NCBI GenBank assembly: GCA_003134815.1
Contig: PLCO01000010.1
Coordinates: forward strand, 31,717-95,716
DNA from: Acidobacteriaceae bacterium
GTDB lineage: Bacteria > Acidobacteriota > Terriglobia > Terriglobales > Acidobacteriaceae
Direction of reading: 5' to 3'
Length of the DNA stretch: 64,000 nt
A program made the position numbers and the translations under genes. Shown one piece after another: positions 1 to 8,465 of this stretch (the stretch's first letter is position 1; each line of letters opens with the position of its first letter). The notes beneath the pieces were generated by a model. That model had not been told where the DNA came from. It did not search any database and was given only the letters and a program-made list of their open reading frames with translations.

Positions 1-116
1 AGGGACCGGGGGGTAGGGAAATGGGGGCAGGGAATGGGGAATAGCGAGCAGCCAATAGCCAATAGCCAGTAGGGACCGGTGACTCGGGAGCAGGGACGTA
101 GGGAATAGAAAACGAC
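1..116. repeat. Purine-rich degenerate tandem repeat downstream of nadD
   Basis: This non-coding stretch lies directly after the nadD stop codon. It is built from loose copies of a roughly 7-10 base unit such as AGGGAATAG, AGGGACCGG and GCCAATA (CAATAGC occurs several times in a row around 49-65). The same style of sequence occurs inside the UvrC-like gene at 56781-56890. No promoter or coding sequence is apparent. It continues beyond the window edge, so its full length is unknown. Confidence 0.7.
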
Positions 117-1061
117 TCAGCGATAAAGGCCGTGCGCGCGAATGTAGTCGGCGACCGCGGCGGGAAGCATGGTTTCGATTCGCGCAGAAGCGGGTCGCGC
201 AGAAGTAGGTGGCGGGGAACCGGCGGGCGCGACGCTCGGCTCTTCGACCTCCGGCGTTGATGGGCTGGGTACTAAAGGGACGGAATTGCGGGTCGCTTGG
301 CGAATCGATTCTCGTATCTGCGATGCGCTGATCTCGACATCCAGCCCGGGCAGCTCATAAAAGGGCGCGCGTTCTCCGGCAGGATTCACGATGAGGGAAG
401 CGCGGACGGCAATGCAGCATTTGTCAGGGCTGGATTCGCCGGCACCGGGTTCGATTTGGTCGATATGCTGGACATTCTGGTCGGATGTGTTTTTGGGCGC
501 GGGTTCCAGGGTGAGTCCCGGCGGCAGGGCCGCCTGCAATCCGTCCAGGGGCTGGTCGGGACGCGAGGCTGCGGGCCGCGATGCGACGATGAGGGCCGCC
601 GCGAAGGGAATCTCGGCGGCGCGATGCCATTGCCGCAGGCCGAAGAACGAATCCGCACCCATCAGGCAATAGAGCGTGCAGTCAGGCTTGAATTCAGAGC
701 GCAGGGCTTTGAGCGTGTCGATTGTGTAATTGGGCTGAGCGTTGCCCGCAGCCGGAGATTTCGGCGCATCGGCAAGTGAAATTGCGAACGTTGGCTCGTT
801 TCTTATGGCCAGGCGCGTCATGGCCAGCCGGTCCTCGAAGCTGGCCGAAGAACCTTCGGGCTTAAGTGGCTGCGCGCCGACCGGAGCGAAGAGGACCGTA
901 TCGAGTTGAAACGCGTCGCGCGCAGCGCGGGCGATGGCCAGATGACCCAGATGCGGCGGGTCAAAACTTCCGCCGAAGAAGGCGATGCGGCGGCCGGCTT
1001 GCGCGGCGGTGCTGGGTCCCGTGCCGGGTCGGGTATTAATTCCGGTGGTGCGTCCGGTCAT
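117..1061 (-). CDS. nadD: Nicotinate-nucleotide adenylyltransferase with low-complexity insertions
   Basis: This enzyme joins nicotinate mononucleotide and ATP to give deamido-NAD in cytoplasmic NAD synthesis. The nucleotidyltransferase signature FFGGSFDPPHLGHL starts at residue 28, with the conserved HxGH-type element inside it, and the C-terminal ISASQIRESI motif (ISxTxIR type) lies near residue 245. At 314 residues it is about 100 longer than typical NadD. The extra length is an N-terminal Thr/Pro-rich lead and Pro/Ser/Ala-rich stretches at about 165-225 and 260-295. No internal ATG lies before the signature, so a GTG or TTG start nearer the motif is possible. It is divergent from the VKOR-like gene. 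Confidence 0.93.
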   Translation of the reverse strand: MTGRTTGINTRPGTGPSTAAQAGRRIAFFGGSFDPPHLGHLAIARAARDAFQLDTVLFAPVGAQPLKPEGSSASFEDRLAMTRLAIRNEPTFAISLADAPKSPAAGNAQPNYTIDTLKALRSEFKPDCTLYCLMGADSFFGLRQWHRAAEIPFAAALIVASRPAASRPDQPLDGLQAALPPGLTLEPAPKNTSDQNVQHIDQIEPGAGESSPDKCCIAVRASLIVNPAGERAPFYELPGLDVEISASQIRESIRQATRNSVPLVPSPSTPEVEEPSVAPAGSPPPTSARPASARIETMLPAAVADYIRAHGLYR

Positions 1062-1259
1062 GGGTCCATCGTAATCTGTCGATCGGTTATCGAGTTAATT
1101 TGCGGCTTTTCAGGTTCTGTGCCGGGCGGCTTTTGCTTCCACCCCGGCGCCGTGGACCTGCCGCCGGGACCCAGGCTCAGGAAAAATCCACTTAGCAGAC
1201 TTGGTTCCTCCTTGCATTACCAGAGAACCTCTGGGGCGCGAATGATGGTGCAATCCAGA

Positions 1260-1265
1260 TAAGAT
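1260..1265 (+). promoter_or_regulatory. -10-like hexamer TAAGAT before the VKOR-like gene
   Basis: TAAGAT lies 12 nt upstream of the ATG at 1278, in the 216-base divergent gap with nadD. No convincing Shine-Dalgarno sequence lies between it and the ATG, so the transcript would have a very short leader. No clear -35 box was seen. Confidence 0.35.
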
Positions 1266-1277
1266 TGTTCTGCGACT

Positions 1278-1703
1278 ATGCGCCCACTTCTCATTGTGCT
1301 CGCCCTCCTCGGCCTTTGCGTCTCCGCGCTTGCGCTGCGCGTCCATTACGACACTGGCACTGAGCCATGCTCCATCAATGACCACTGGGACTGCGGGATA
1401 GTGAACCACAGCTCGTATGCTGTAATCGACGGCTTTCCCGTGGCGGCGATCGGCATTGCCGGCTATCTGGCGCTCGGATTTCTTGCGTACACGCGACGGC
1501 GCATCACGCTGCTGGTCGCGGCCCTCATCGGACTGGGCTTCGCGCTGCACCTCTCCTACATCGAGAAGTATGTTCTAGAAGTATGGTGCCTCTATTGCGT
1601 CATCTCGCAGGGGATCATCGCCCTTATCACGCTGCTGAGCGCCGGTTGGCTGATCGCAGACGCGCTCGCGATGTCGCGTGAACGCAAGGCAGCATCGGCG
1701 TAG
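1278..1703 (+). CDS. Vitamin K epoxide reductase (VKOR) family membrane protein
   Basis: A 141-residue integral membrane protein of the VKOR family. In bacteria these re-oxidise periplasmic thiol oxidases by passing electrons to quinones. About four hydrophobic segments are visible. The paired cysteines expected of the family are present: a CSINDHWDC loop pair (C-x7-C) near residues 33-41 and the active-site CLYC near residue 104. It lacks the fused thioredoxin/DsbA domain found in many bacterial VKORs, so it would need a separate partner; none is adjacent. The ATG at 1278 begins directly with the first hydrophobic segment. Confidence 0.85.
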   Translation: MRPLLIVLALLGLCVSALALRVHYDTGTEPCSINDHWDCGIVNHSSYAVIDGFPVAAIGIAGYLALGFLAYTRRRITLLVAALIGLGFALHLSYIEKYVLEVWCLYCVISQGIIALITLLSAGWLIADALAMSRERKAASA

Positions 1704-1726
1704 CGGGTAATTCTGCCGACACGCGC

Positions 1727-1750
1727 GCGCCGAAACTGGCGCCGAAACTC
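1727..1750 (+). repeat. 12-bp tandem repeat after the VKOR-like gene
   Basis: Two adjacent copies of GCGCCGAAACTS (1727-1738 and 1739-1750) differ at one base and lie 24 nt after the stop codon. This is one of several short tandem repeats near gene ends in this window. Confidence 0.75.
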
Positions 1751-1803
1751 AAAATAGGACGCTGATCAACAAGTCTCCGCGCTGATAAAATCAAAGCAGA
1801 TCG

Positions 1804-3087
1804 ATGCTGACCGGCTGGTATGCGCGAAACATGTACGCGTGGGAGACGAGGCTAAGCACGCGCGACGAAAACCGCGTGGTGCGCCCGCTGGAGTGGGGCT
1901 TCGATTGGGTCGCTCCGTTTCTTGAGGCGCATGGTTTTGGCACGGCGGCGCCCGAACCCGATATTGTTCGCGACCCCGCGGCGGCTGAAGCAGCAATGCT
2001 CCGCATCAACGAGCTGCTGATTCGCCACAGCGATGTTTTCTTCGGCTACGAGCGCCCGAGGGACTTCCGCCTGGAAGAGCGCCATCCGGAGCTCTTCCCC
2101 ACCAACGTGCGCCCGGAGACTCTGGCCAAAGACGCCACGCTGAAGCAGCAGGCCGCCGAAGGCACGCTGCCCAAAGCGCAGTACCTGCGTTTTACGTCGC
2201 CGGAACGCACTCCCTACCCGGAGAACGACCAGGTGAATGCGCGCTGGTTTCCCGCGCCCGCGCACAAGGATCCCGCGCGGCCCAAGCAGGCGATTGTGGT
2301 GATGCCGCAATGGAACGCCGACGGATTCAGCCACAACTCTCTGTGCAGGCTGTTCAACCGCATGGGCGTATCGGCGTTGCGGCTTTCGAAGCCGTATCAC
2401 GACATTCGCCGTCCCGCGGAGCTGGAGCGCTCGGATTACGCCGTGAGCGCGAACATTGGCCGCACCATTTCGGCATGCCGCCAGGCGGTGGTCGATATCC
2501 GCTGCTGCCTCGACTGGCTCGAGGAGCAGGGCTACGAGCAATTCGGCGTGCTGGGCACAAGCCTCGGCTCGTGCTACGGATTTCTGGCCAGCGCCCACGA
2601 TGCGCGGCTGAGAGTGAATGCATACAACCACGCATCTACTGCTTTCGGGGACGTGGTTTGGACCGGGCAAAGCACGCGGCACATACGCGCCAGCGTTCAA
2701 GCGGCGGGCCTCACGCAGGAGCGAGTCCGGGCATTGTGGGCCGCCGTCAGCCCCATCAGCTATTACACCAAATATGTGAGCGCTGAGGCCGGTGGCCCGC
2801 AAAAGCGCGTGCTCTTTGTGTACGCGAACTACGACCTCACTTTTCCGCGGGAATATTCCTTGCAGGTGGTTGAGGCCGCAAGGCGCACCGCCTTGAATCA
2901 CGAGGTGCGCGTGCTGCCGTGCGGACACTACACGACCGGCGAAACGCCGTTCAAGTACATCGACGGCTGGTACCTGGGCTGGTTTGTGTATCGCGCATTC
3001 AAGGCGCTGCGGAAAGAGAAAACGAGCAGCAGGTGCGCTACGAGCCAAAGCACCGCCGAAGCCGCGGAGCAAACCGTCTCGAGTTAG
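1804..3087 (+). CDS. Alpha/beta hydrolase-fold protein (abhydrolase-18-like)
   Basis: A 427-residue cytoplasmic protein with no signal peptide. The nucleophile-elbow motif GTSLGS lies near residue 251, and a likely catalytic His is in the CGHYTTGE segment near residue 373. The pattern of a long N-terminal region followed by an alpha/beta hydrolase core matches the ABHD18-like family, whose substrates are unknown. A TAAAAT box at 1786-1791 lies 12 nt before the ATG, with no strong ribosome-binding site. Its TAG stop overlaps the TAA stop of the convergent M23 peptidase by 4 nt. Confidence 0.7.
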   Translation: MLTGWYARNMYAWETRLSTRDENRVVRPLEWGFDWVAPFLEAHGFGTAAPEPDIVRDPAAAEAAMLRINELLIRHSDVFFGYERPRDFRLEERHPELFPTNVRPETLAKDATLKQQAAEGTLPKAQYLRFTSPERTPYPENDQVNARWFPAPAHKDPARPKQAIVVMPQWNADGFSHNSLCRLFNRMGVSALRLSKPYHDIRRPAELERSDYAVSANIGRTISACRQAVVDIRCCLDWLEEQGYEQFGVLGTSLGSCYGFLASAHDARLRVNAYNHASTAFGDVVWTGQSTRHIRASVQAAGLTQERVRALWAAVSPISYYTKYVSAEAGGPQKRVLFVYANYDLTFPREYSLQVVEAARRTALNHEVRVLPCGHYTTGETPFKYIDGWYLGWFVYRAFKALRKEKTSSRCATSQSTAEAAEQTVSS

Positions 3088-4028
3088 CGCGCCGTGCTCA
3101 GGTCCATGCGCAGCAGTTTCGCGGGGTCAAGGTAGGCGTTTTGCCAGCGCACCGCCCAGTGCAGATGCGGCCCGGTGACGCGGCCGGTGGCGCCGCTGAG
3201 GCCGATCCGCTGGCCAGCGATCACGCGGTCGCCTTCGTGCACGTCAATGCGGCTCAGGTGCATAGAGATGGTGAACAGCCCCAGCCCGTGGTCGATGACA
3301 ACGCAGTTGCCTTCGTAGTAGAGAGGCTGCGCCAGCACCACTACGCCGCTGTTTCCGGCTCGCACAGGCGTTCCCGTCGCGGCGCGAAAGTCCATCCCTT
3401 CGTGAACGCTGGCCAGCTCACCGTTGAAGGTGCGCCGCGTGCCGAAGCTGTCGGTCGGCGGGGCATGAACGGGAGCGCGAAAGTCGCCGGACCACAGGGG
3501 CTGGGCGGCGCTTGTGGCGAACAATTTGGTTTTCAGCTCGACTTCCGCTTTGATTCGCGGAAGCTCGTCGGGGCCCGGCTCAACAAAGTTCGGCGCGACG
3601 GTGAGAGCGCTGGTGCGGTATTGAGCGGGAAGAATCTGGACCGTGCGGCTGAGATCGATCAGTTGGTCTCCGGCCGAGGGCGGGTCTCCGGCGGGGGCCG
3701 CGCCGGTCGCGGTGTGGATGGTGATGCGCAGAGTCGACGGACCGGCGGCGGCCTTGACGTCTACTCCGGCAAGCGCATACCACGCCTGACCGTCGCGCCC
3801 GCGAAAGAACTGGAGCTTCTGGTTCAGACCCGCCCCGTCCAGCCATTCGCCGTCGACTGTCGCATCGTTTAGCGTTGCGCCTAATGGCACACGAACGCGA
3901 ATCAGCTCGGGCGAGCCGACTTCGACGATCGCAGGCGTGAGCGTGACGCCGGGCGTCTGCGCGGGTGCCGTCATCCCAATTGGAGCAAGCAGCAGCGTGA
4001 GGAAAAGGGCGATCGATTGAAGCCGCAT
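3084..4028 (-). CDS. Secreted M23-family metallopeptidase (LytM-like)
   Basis: A 314-residue predicted periplasmic peptidase. The start at 4028 is chosen because MRLQSIALFLTLLLAPIGM is a good signal peptide; an upstream ATG at 4130 would add 34 residues unlike a leader. The C-terminal LytM domain has both zinc motifs: H-x3-D in VHEGMDFRAA and HxH in GPHLHWAVRW. The preceding region is a beta-rich domain of about 170 residues. Such enzymes cleave peptidoglycan cross-links or act as amidase activators. It is convergent with the hydrolase gene and divergent from the DUF1223 gene. Confidence 0.88.
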   Translation of the reverse strand: MRLQSIALFLTLLLAPIGMTAPAQTPGVTLTPAIVEVGSPELIRVRVPLGATLNDATVDGEWLDGAGLNQKLQFFRGRDGQAWYALAGVDVKAAAGPSTLRITIHTATGAAPAGDPPSAGDQLIDLSRTVQILPAQYRTSALTVAPNFVEPGPDELPRIKAEVELKTKLFATSAAQPLWSGDFRAPVHAPPTDSFGTRRTFNGELASVHEGMDFRAATGTPVRAGNSGVVVLAQPLYYEGNCVVIDHGLGLFTISMHLSRIDVHEGDRVIAGQRIGLSGATGRVTGPHLHWAVRWQNAYLDPAKLLRMDLSTAR

Positions 4029-4100
4029 CAGAGATAGGATAGGGGATAGGATCGTTGAACGCCGGCGAGGAACAGCCGGATCGTAACCTTTTGGCCGTCT

Positions 4101-4910
4101 ATGCGGTCCAATGGACAGATGGTTTCCCAAAATTCCAATTCACTTCGCAGAGCTCGGCTGGTCCTTGCAATTGCAATGGCTCTGTTCTTTCTTTCGGCAG
4201 CGAAAAGCCAGAGCCAGTCGCCCGCGAATCGCACTCCCGTGCTTGTTGAGTTGTTCACGTCCGAAGGCTGTTCCGACTGCCCACCGGCCGACGCGATTCT
4301 TACGAAGCTCGACGCGGAGCAGTTTGTTCAGGGCGCGCAAGCGATCGTGCTCAGCGAGCATGTGACGTACTGGAACCATCAAGGCTGGAACGATCTATTC
4401 TCGATCACTGAGGCTGACCAGCGCCAGGATGAATACGTGCAGCAATTCAAGCTGCCGTCGCCTGCCACGCCGGAGTTCGTCGTGGATGGAGCCGCGCAGG
4501 TGGCCGGCGCCGACCCGAGGAAATTGATGGAGGAAATCGCCAACGCGGCTACGGCACCCAAGCTTGCGGTGCAAATCAATGCGCATCGATCCACTGATGG
4601 CTCCATCGATTTCACGGTGAAGGCGGACCCGGGTCTGAAGGCGAGTTTAGTGGCGGCTGTGGCTGAGAATGCGACCCAGTCAGCGATTTCGGGCGGAGAG
4701 AATGCCGGGCGAACGCTCCATAATGTAGCCGTTGTGCGCGTCCTTAAGGAATTTGGCTCGAATGCCGCCGATGGGCGGCCGCTGAAACTCTCAGGAGGCC
4801 GCCTGCTGAAAGCAGAGAAAGACGGCGAACCGATTCGACTCGTCGTCTTTCTCGTCAACCATTCGAACGGTCACGTGGTTGCTGTCGGGGAGCAGACGCT
4901 GGCTCAGTAG
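4101..4910 (+). CDS. DUF1223 thioredoxin-like secreted protein
   Basis: A 269-residue protein of the DUF1223 family. A hydrophobic segment at about residues 20-34 (LVLAIAMALFFLSAA) is a probable signal peptide or anchor. The thioredoxin-like fold is marked by VELFTSEGCSDCPPAD, a CxxC pair, and by SEHVTYWNHQGW further on. The molecular role of the family is not established; a thiol-redox function is an inference from the fold. A second ATG at 4119 fits as well. The gene is divergent from the M23 peptidase (73 nt between starts). Confidence 0.82.
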   Translation: MRSNGQMVSQNSNSLRRARLVLAIAMALFFLSAAKSQSQSPANRTPVLVELFTSEGCSDCPPADAILTKLDAEQFVQGAQAIVLSEHVTYWNHQGWNDLFSITEADQRQDEYVQQFKLPSPATPEFVVDGAAQVAGADPRKLMEEIANAATAPKLAVQINAHRSTDGSIDFTVKADPGLKASLVAAVAENATQSAISGGENAGRTLHNVAVVRVLKEFGSNAADGRPLKLSGGRLLKAEKDGEPIRLVVFLVNHSNGHVVAVGEQTLAQ

Positions 4911-4929
4911 CGCCGCAGCCTCACGAACG

Positions 4930-5550
4930 CTATTTTCCGTTGTGCTTCTGGCGATAGATCTGGCGGCTGGCGCCATTCTGATCGCGGTTGATCTGCCGAT
5001 GTTCCTGCCCGGTCAGCTTTCCACCGTTTGCCTGGCGGTCGGCGTGAATCTGCTCATTGATTCCCTTTTCGCGGTTCTCGGTGCGAGCAGTTTCGTTGGC
5101 GTTCATTGACCCGCTGCGGATTCCCTGGGCGATTCGGTCCTGCTGGTTCTCGCGCCGCTGGCCCACCCCATTGTTGCCGTAGTGCGCTACGTTGGCGTTG
5201 TGCTTGTCCTGGTAGATTGAGTGGCTCAGATCGTTCTGCTGGTGGTTGATCTGCTGCCGCTCTGCTGAAGTCAGCTTGCCGTTATCGGCGGAGCGGTCGT
5301 CGCGGACTTCGCGGTTCAAATTAGATTCTCGCGATTCCAGATTCTTGGTTTCGCCGGCGGTCAGTTGGCCGGAGTCAACGCCGTTGGCGATGCGGCCCTG
5401 CTGATCCTGTTTGCGGTCATTGACGGTAGGCGCCGGCTGATTCGGCTGCGTCTGCGCGGCGGGCGATGTCGATGGTTGACTTTGTTGAGCAAAGGCCGAA
5501 CCCGAAGCGATCAGGGCGGCCACTGCAAGCGTAAAGAGTGTGCGCTTCAT
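4930..5550 (-). CDS. Secreted two-repeat hydrophilic protein, unknown function
   Basis: A 206-residue protein with a clear signal peptide ending near AFA-QQ. The mature part is very hydrophilic (Gln, Asn, Arg, Glu) and holds two related repeats of about 65-70 residues, roughly 48-118 and 134-203. Each runs QQ-x-RIA-x-G-x2-SG, ET-x3-E-x-RE, DR-x3-GKLT-x2-E, then QIN-x2-QN and IY-x2-KHN. The DRxxxxGKLTxxE segment resembles an EF-hand loop but is one residue too long. I do not recognise a named family. A ribosome-binding site (GGAGAAAACC) precedes the ATG. Confidence 0.75.
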   Translation of the reverse strand: MKRTLFTLAVAALIASGSAFAQQSQPSTSPAAQTQPNQPAPTVNDRKQDQQGRIANGVDSGQLTAGETKNLESRESNLNREVRDDRSADNGKLTSAERQQINHQQNDLSHSIYQDKHNANVAHYGNNGVGQRRENQQDRIAQGIRSGSMNANETARTENREKGINEQIHADRQANGGKLTGQEHRQINRDQNGASRQIYRQKHNGK

Positions 5551-5832
5551 GGTTTTCTCCAGGGGCCTTTGATTTTGAATTGCCGGCCCATGTCACAACG
5601 AGACCCAGGCCAGAAAAAGTAGTTGTGCTTTAAGCGGATTTTTCGAATCTAAAGGGCTCTCTCCAACGTCACACGTGTTTGTCCCCAAAAGATTTCCCGA
5701 CCGGATTGCAACTTTCGATGGAAGCCTGTGTTCTAGCTCTCCCGACCGGCCCCGATCTACTGCGCTTCAAGCGCACAATTCGCCGAGCAATCCTCCACAG
5801 GCCTCCACAACGCGCCCGATCCGGTTATGGCT

Positions 5833-5838
5833 TAAAAT
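5833..5838 (+). promoter_or_regulatory. -10-like hexamer TAAAAT 6 nt before glyA
   Basis: TAAAAT is followed by six bases (TCTCCT) and then the ATG of glyA. This spacing would place the transcription start at the start codon, i.e. a leaderless mRNA. There is no purine-rich ribosome-binding site. The 294-base gap upstream (5551-5844) shows no other feature I can support and no riboswitch motif. Confidence 0.45.
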
Positions 5839-5844
5839 TCTCCT

Positions 5845-7125
5845 ATGACTGACCGCATGTCGCTCACCCTTGCCCAGGCCGATCCCGAAGTTGCTGCCGC
5901 CCTCGACCAGGAAACTCTCCGCCAGCACGAAGGCCTGGAGATGATTGCCAGCGAAAACTTTGTGTCCGAGGCAGTGCTGGAGGCGGCCGGCTCGATTTTC
6001 ACGAATAAGTACGCCGAGGGCTATCCCGGACGCCGCTACTACGGCGGCTGCGAGTACGCTGACATCGTGGAAAACCTTGCACGCGACCGCGCGCGCCAGA
6101 TCTTCGGCGGCGAACACATCAACGTGCAACCGCACTCCGGCTCGCAGGCCAACGCCTCGGCCTTTGCGGCGGTGCTGCAACCGGGCGACACGATTCTCGG
6201 ACTCGACCTTTCACACGGCGGCCATCTGACGCACGGGCATCGCCTGAGCTTCAGTGGCAAGCTCTACCGGACGACTTTCTATCACGTTCGGCGCGACACC
6301 GAGACCATCGACTACGACGAGATGGAGGCGGTTGCCATTCAGGAAAAGCCCAAAGTTATCATCGGCGGCGCCAGCGCTTATTCGCGGCTGTGGGACTTCG
6401 CGCGCATGCGCCAGATCGCCGACAAGGTAGGAGCGGTGTACATCTTCGACATGGCGCACATTGCCGGTCTGGTTGCGGGCGGCGTGCACCCTTCGCCTGT
6501 GCCCCATGCGCAGATCACCACAACCACCACGCACAAAACGCTGCGCGGGCCGCGCGCCGGCCTGATTATCAGCACACAGGATCTGGCGACTGCGATCGAC
6601 AAATCGGTCTTCCCGGGGCAGCAGGGTGGTCCGCTGGTGCACATTGTCGCCGCCAAAGCAGTAGCGTTTGCCGAGGCACTGCGCCCCGAGTTCCGCGCCT
6701 ACGCCGCGCAGATTGTCTCGAACGCCAAAGTTCTTGGCGAAGGCTTGCAGGCAGCGGGCTTTCGGCTGGTTTCTGGCGGGACAGATAATCATCTCCTGCT
6801 TGTGGATGTCTTCGAGAAAGGCATTCTCGGCTCCGACGCCGAACTGGCGCTGGGCAAGGCCGGCATCACGGTGAACAAGAACTCGATTCCGTGGGATACG
6901 AATCCGCCTCTCAAGCCGTCAGGGATTCGTGTCGGCACACCTGCGCTGACCACGCGCGGCATGAAGGAAGCGGAGATGCGCACGATTGCGTCGTGGATCG
7001 CCGAGGCTCTAGAACGGCGCGGCGACGATGCGGCGCTGGCCCGCATCCGCGGCGAGGTGGCGGAGATGGCCAACCAATTCCCGCTTTACGCATGGCGGCG
7101 CGCGCCGGTGGCAGTGACCGCGTAA
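5845..7125 (+). CDS. glyA: Serine hydroxymethyltransferase
   Basis: This PLP enzyme interconverts serine plus tetrahydrofolate with glycine plus methylene-tetrahydrofolate and is the main one-carbon source. The 426-residue length is typical. Family motifs are present: the N-terminal [40 protein letters not shown], and the PLP-binding lysine in [14 protein letters not shown] near residue 230. The gene stands alone; the downstream gene is a small secreted protein after 233 bases. A tandem repeat directly follows the stop codon. Confidence 0.97.
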   Translation: MTDRMSLTLAQADPEVAAALDQETLRQHEGLEMIASENFVSEAVLEAAGSIFTNKYAEGYPGRRYYGGCEYADIVENLARDRARQIFGGEHINVQPHSGSQANASAFAAVLQPGDTILGLDLSHGGHLTHGHRLSFSGKLYRTTFYHVRRDTETIDYDEMEAVAIQEKPKVIIGGASAYSRLWDFARMRQIADKVGAVYIFDMAHIAGLVAGGVHPSPVPHAQITTTTTHKTLRGPRAGLIISTQDLATAIDKSVFPGQQGGPLVHIVAAKAVAFAEALRPEFRAYAAQIVSNAKVLGEGLQAAGFRLVSGGTDNHLLLVDVFEKGILGSDAELALGKAGITVNKNSIPWDTNPPLKPSGIRVGTPALTTRGMKEAEMRTIASWIAEALERRGDDAALARIRGEVAEMANQFPLYAWRRAPVAVTA

Positions 7126-7139
7126 GCCGAATCAGGACC

Positions 7140-7169
7140 GGCAAAGACAGGGCTGGCAAAGTCAGGGTC
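7140..7169 (+). repeat. 15-bp tandem repeat after glyA
   Basis: Two adjacent 15-base copies (GGCAAAGACAGGGCT then GGCAAAGTCAGGGTC) lie 15 nt after the glyA stop, followed by a partial third copy (GCAAAAAGC). Twelve of 15 positions match. Confidence 0.75.
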
Positions 7170-7358
7170 GCAAAAAGCGAGCAGACCAAAGAGAGGCGGC
7201 AACGGTGCGAAGAATTCACGTGCCGCGAAGCGCTGGCGTGTGCAAGAATGCCGTTGAGCAACCAAGACGTTGTCGATGACCATCGAATGATACCCCCAAA
7301 ACGGGCGATTCGGCCCCCCCCAAAGGTCATCGGGTCATCTGGTCGTGAGGAGAAATCG

Positions 7359-7865
7359 ATGAAGTCCATTTTGATCGCATTTGCCGCTTTGCTTGTATTC
7401 TCGGCGCCGGCAGTGGCACAGCATGAAGGTGGCGGCCATCAAGCTCCGCCTGCGCATGGGCCCGCGGCGTACCATGGCAAGCCGCAAACTCCAGACATCC
7501 ACCGTAACTACGCCGATGAGCCGGGCCATGACAAAGGTCCGCACGTGGACGGGAGTCACTGGGTTGGGCATGATACCGGACCCGACGATCCGCGCTATCA
7601 TCTCAACAATCCTTGGAAACATGGCCGATTCTCCGGCGGCTTTGGTCCCGCGCATGTGTGGCGGATCGCCGGCGGAGGCGCCCCCAGGTTCTGGTTTAAC
7701 AACTGGAACTGGAGGGTTGCGGAGGCCGACCTGGCTTACTGCAGCGATTGGCTTTGGAACTCCGATGAGATCGTCATCTACGACGATCCGGACCATGTGG
7801 GCTGGTATCTTGCCTATAATGTGCGGCTCGGCACCTATGTGCATGTGTTGTATCTGGGAGCATAA
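7359..7865 (+). CDS. Small secreted His-rich protein, unknown function
   Basis: A 168-residue protein with signal peptide [20 protein letters not shown]. The first third of the mature chain is rich in His, Gly and Pro ([19 protein letters not shown]), and further His/Asp-rich motifs follow ([17 protein letters not shown]). The C-terminal half is aromatic-rich ([23 protein letters not shown]). The His-rich part suggests metal binding, which is inference. The start is fixed by a good ribosome-binding site (GAGGAG at about 7347) 7 nt before the ATG. No named family is recognised. Confidence 0.75.
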   Translation: MKSILIAFAALLVFSAPAVAQHEGGGHQAPPAHGPAAYHGKPQTPDIHRNYADEPGHDKGPHVDGSHWVGHDTGPDDPRYHLNNPWKHGRFSGGFGPAHVWRIAGGGAPRFWFNNWNWRVAEADLAYCSDWLWNSDEIVIYDDPDHVGWYLAYNVRLGTYVHVLYLGA

Positions 7866-7880
7866 GAGGGGCGCATAAGT
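7857..7880 (+). repeat. 12-bp tandem repeat spanning a stop codon
   Basis: GGAGCATAAGAG and GGGCGCATAAGT are adjacent 12-base copies. The first contains the TAA stop of the secreted His-rich protein, so the end of the coding sequence appears duplicated downstream. Confidence 0.65.
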
Positions 7881-8104
7881 AAGGCATTTCAGTATGGACT
7901 TCGCCTGCTACGCTTGTTCCCCTTTCGGAACAAGTAACGGAACAGGGCAGTTGTATTCGTAAGTCGTTTCGCTGTTGTAACTGGTTCGATCAGATCGTTC
8001 TATCGATCGGATTCCGGGACTAAGTGGAAAAAATCTTTGCTCGAATCAAAAAAACTTCTCTACGAGCCTATCCGGATGTGAATAAAGTCATTTATCCTGT
8101 CGCA

Positions 8105-8338
8105 ATGGCGATTGAAAATATTCTTGCCCAAATAGACTCCGAGATTGCAAGGCTCCAACAAGCACGTGGCCTGCTAGCCAGCCTGGGGACCGCAACCGTA
8201 AGCAAAGCCGGAAAAGCGGCCAAAAAAGGCAAAGGGCGCAAGAAGCGCGTGCTAAGCGCCGACGCGCGCAAGCGGATTGCCGATGCGCAACGCAAGCGCT
8301 GGGCCGCGGTGCGGGCCAAAGCTAAGAAAAAGGCTTAG
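8105..8338 (+). CDS. Small basic protein with Lys/Arg-rich tail
   Basis: A 77-residue protein. The N-terminal half is an amphipathic helix or coiled coil (MAIENILAQIDSEIARLQQA) and the C-terminal half is strongly basic (KAAKKGKGRKKR, ADARKRIADAQRKRWAAVRA, KAKKKA). The layout resembles small histone-like or H1-like DNA-associated proteins, but no family could be confirmed. The start at 8105 is preferred to an upstream GTG at 8024 because the conserved-looking helix begins there. The upstream 240 bases are noticeably AT-rich compared with the surroundings. Confidence 0.65.
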   Translation: MAIENILAQIDSEIARLQQARGLLASLGTATVSKAGKAAKKGKGRKKRVLSADARKRIADAQRKRWAAVRAKAKKKA

Positions 8339-8419
8339 TCGATTTGCGGTTGGGATCTAAGTAAAAGGTCGTGACGGACTGCTGCTAAGTAAAGCGGCCG
8401 CGCCTGCGATCTATCCTGA

Positions 8420-8465
8420 CGACTTTAGCCCGGCGACTCTATTCAGGCGACTTTAGCCCGGCGAC
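8420..8465. repeat. 18-bp direct repeat at the end of the aldehyde dehydrogenase gene
   Basis: CGACTTTAGCCCGGCGAC occurs exactly twice, at 8420-8437 and 8448-8465. The right copy contains the stop codon of the minus-strand aldehyde dehydrogenase gene, so the gene end has been duplicated downstream. Confidence 0.85.

Noticed and set aside
1852..3072. 406-codon open frame on the minus strand
   Set aside because: It is fully antisense to the hydrolase gene, which has family motifs; the antisense reading is rich in Arg, Ala and His, as expected from GC-rich shadow frames.
5551..5844. Possible glycine or folate riboswitch before glyA
   Set aside because: No conserved aptamer segments are visible, and the TAAAAT box next to the ATG argues for a very short or absent leader.
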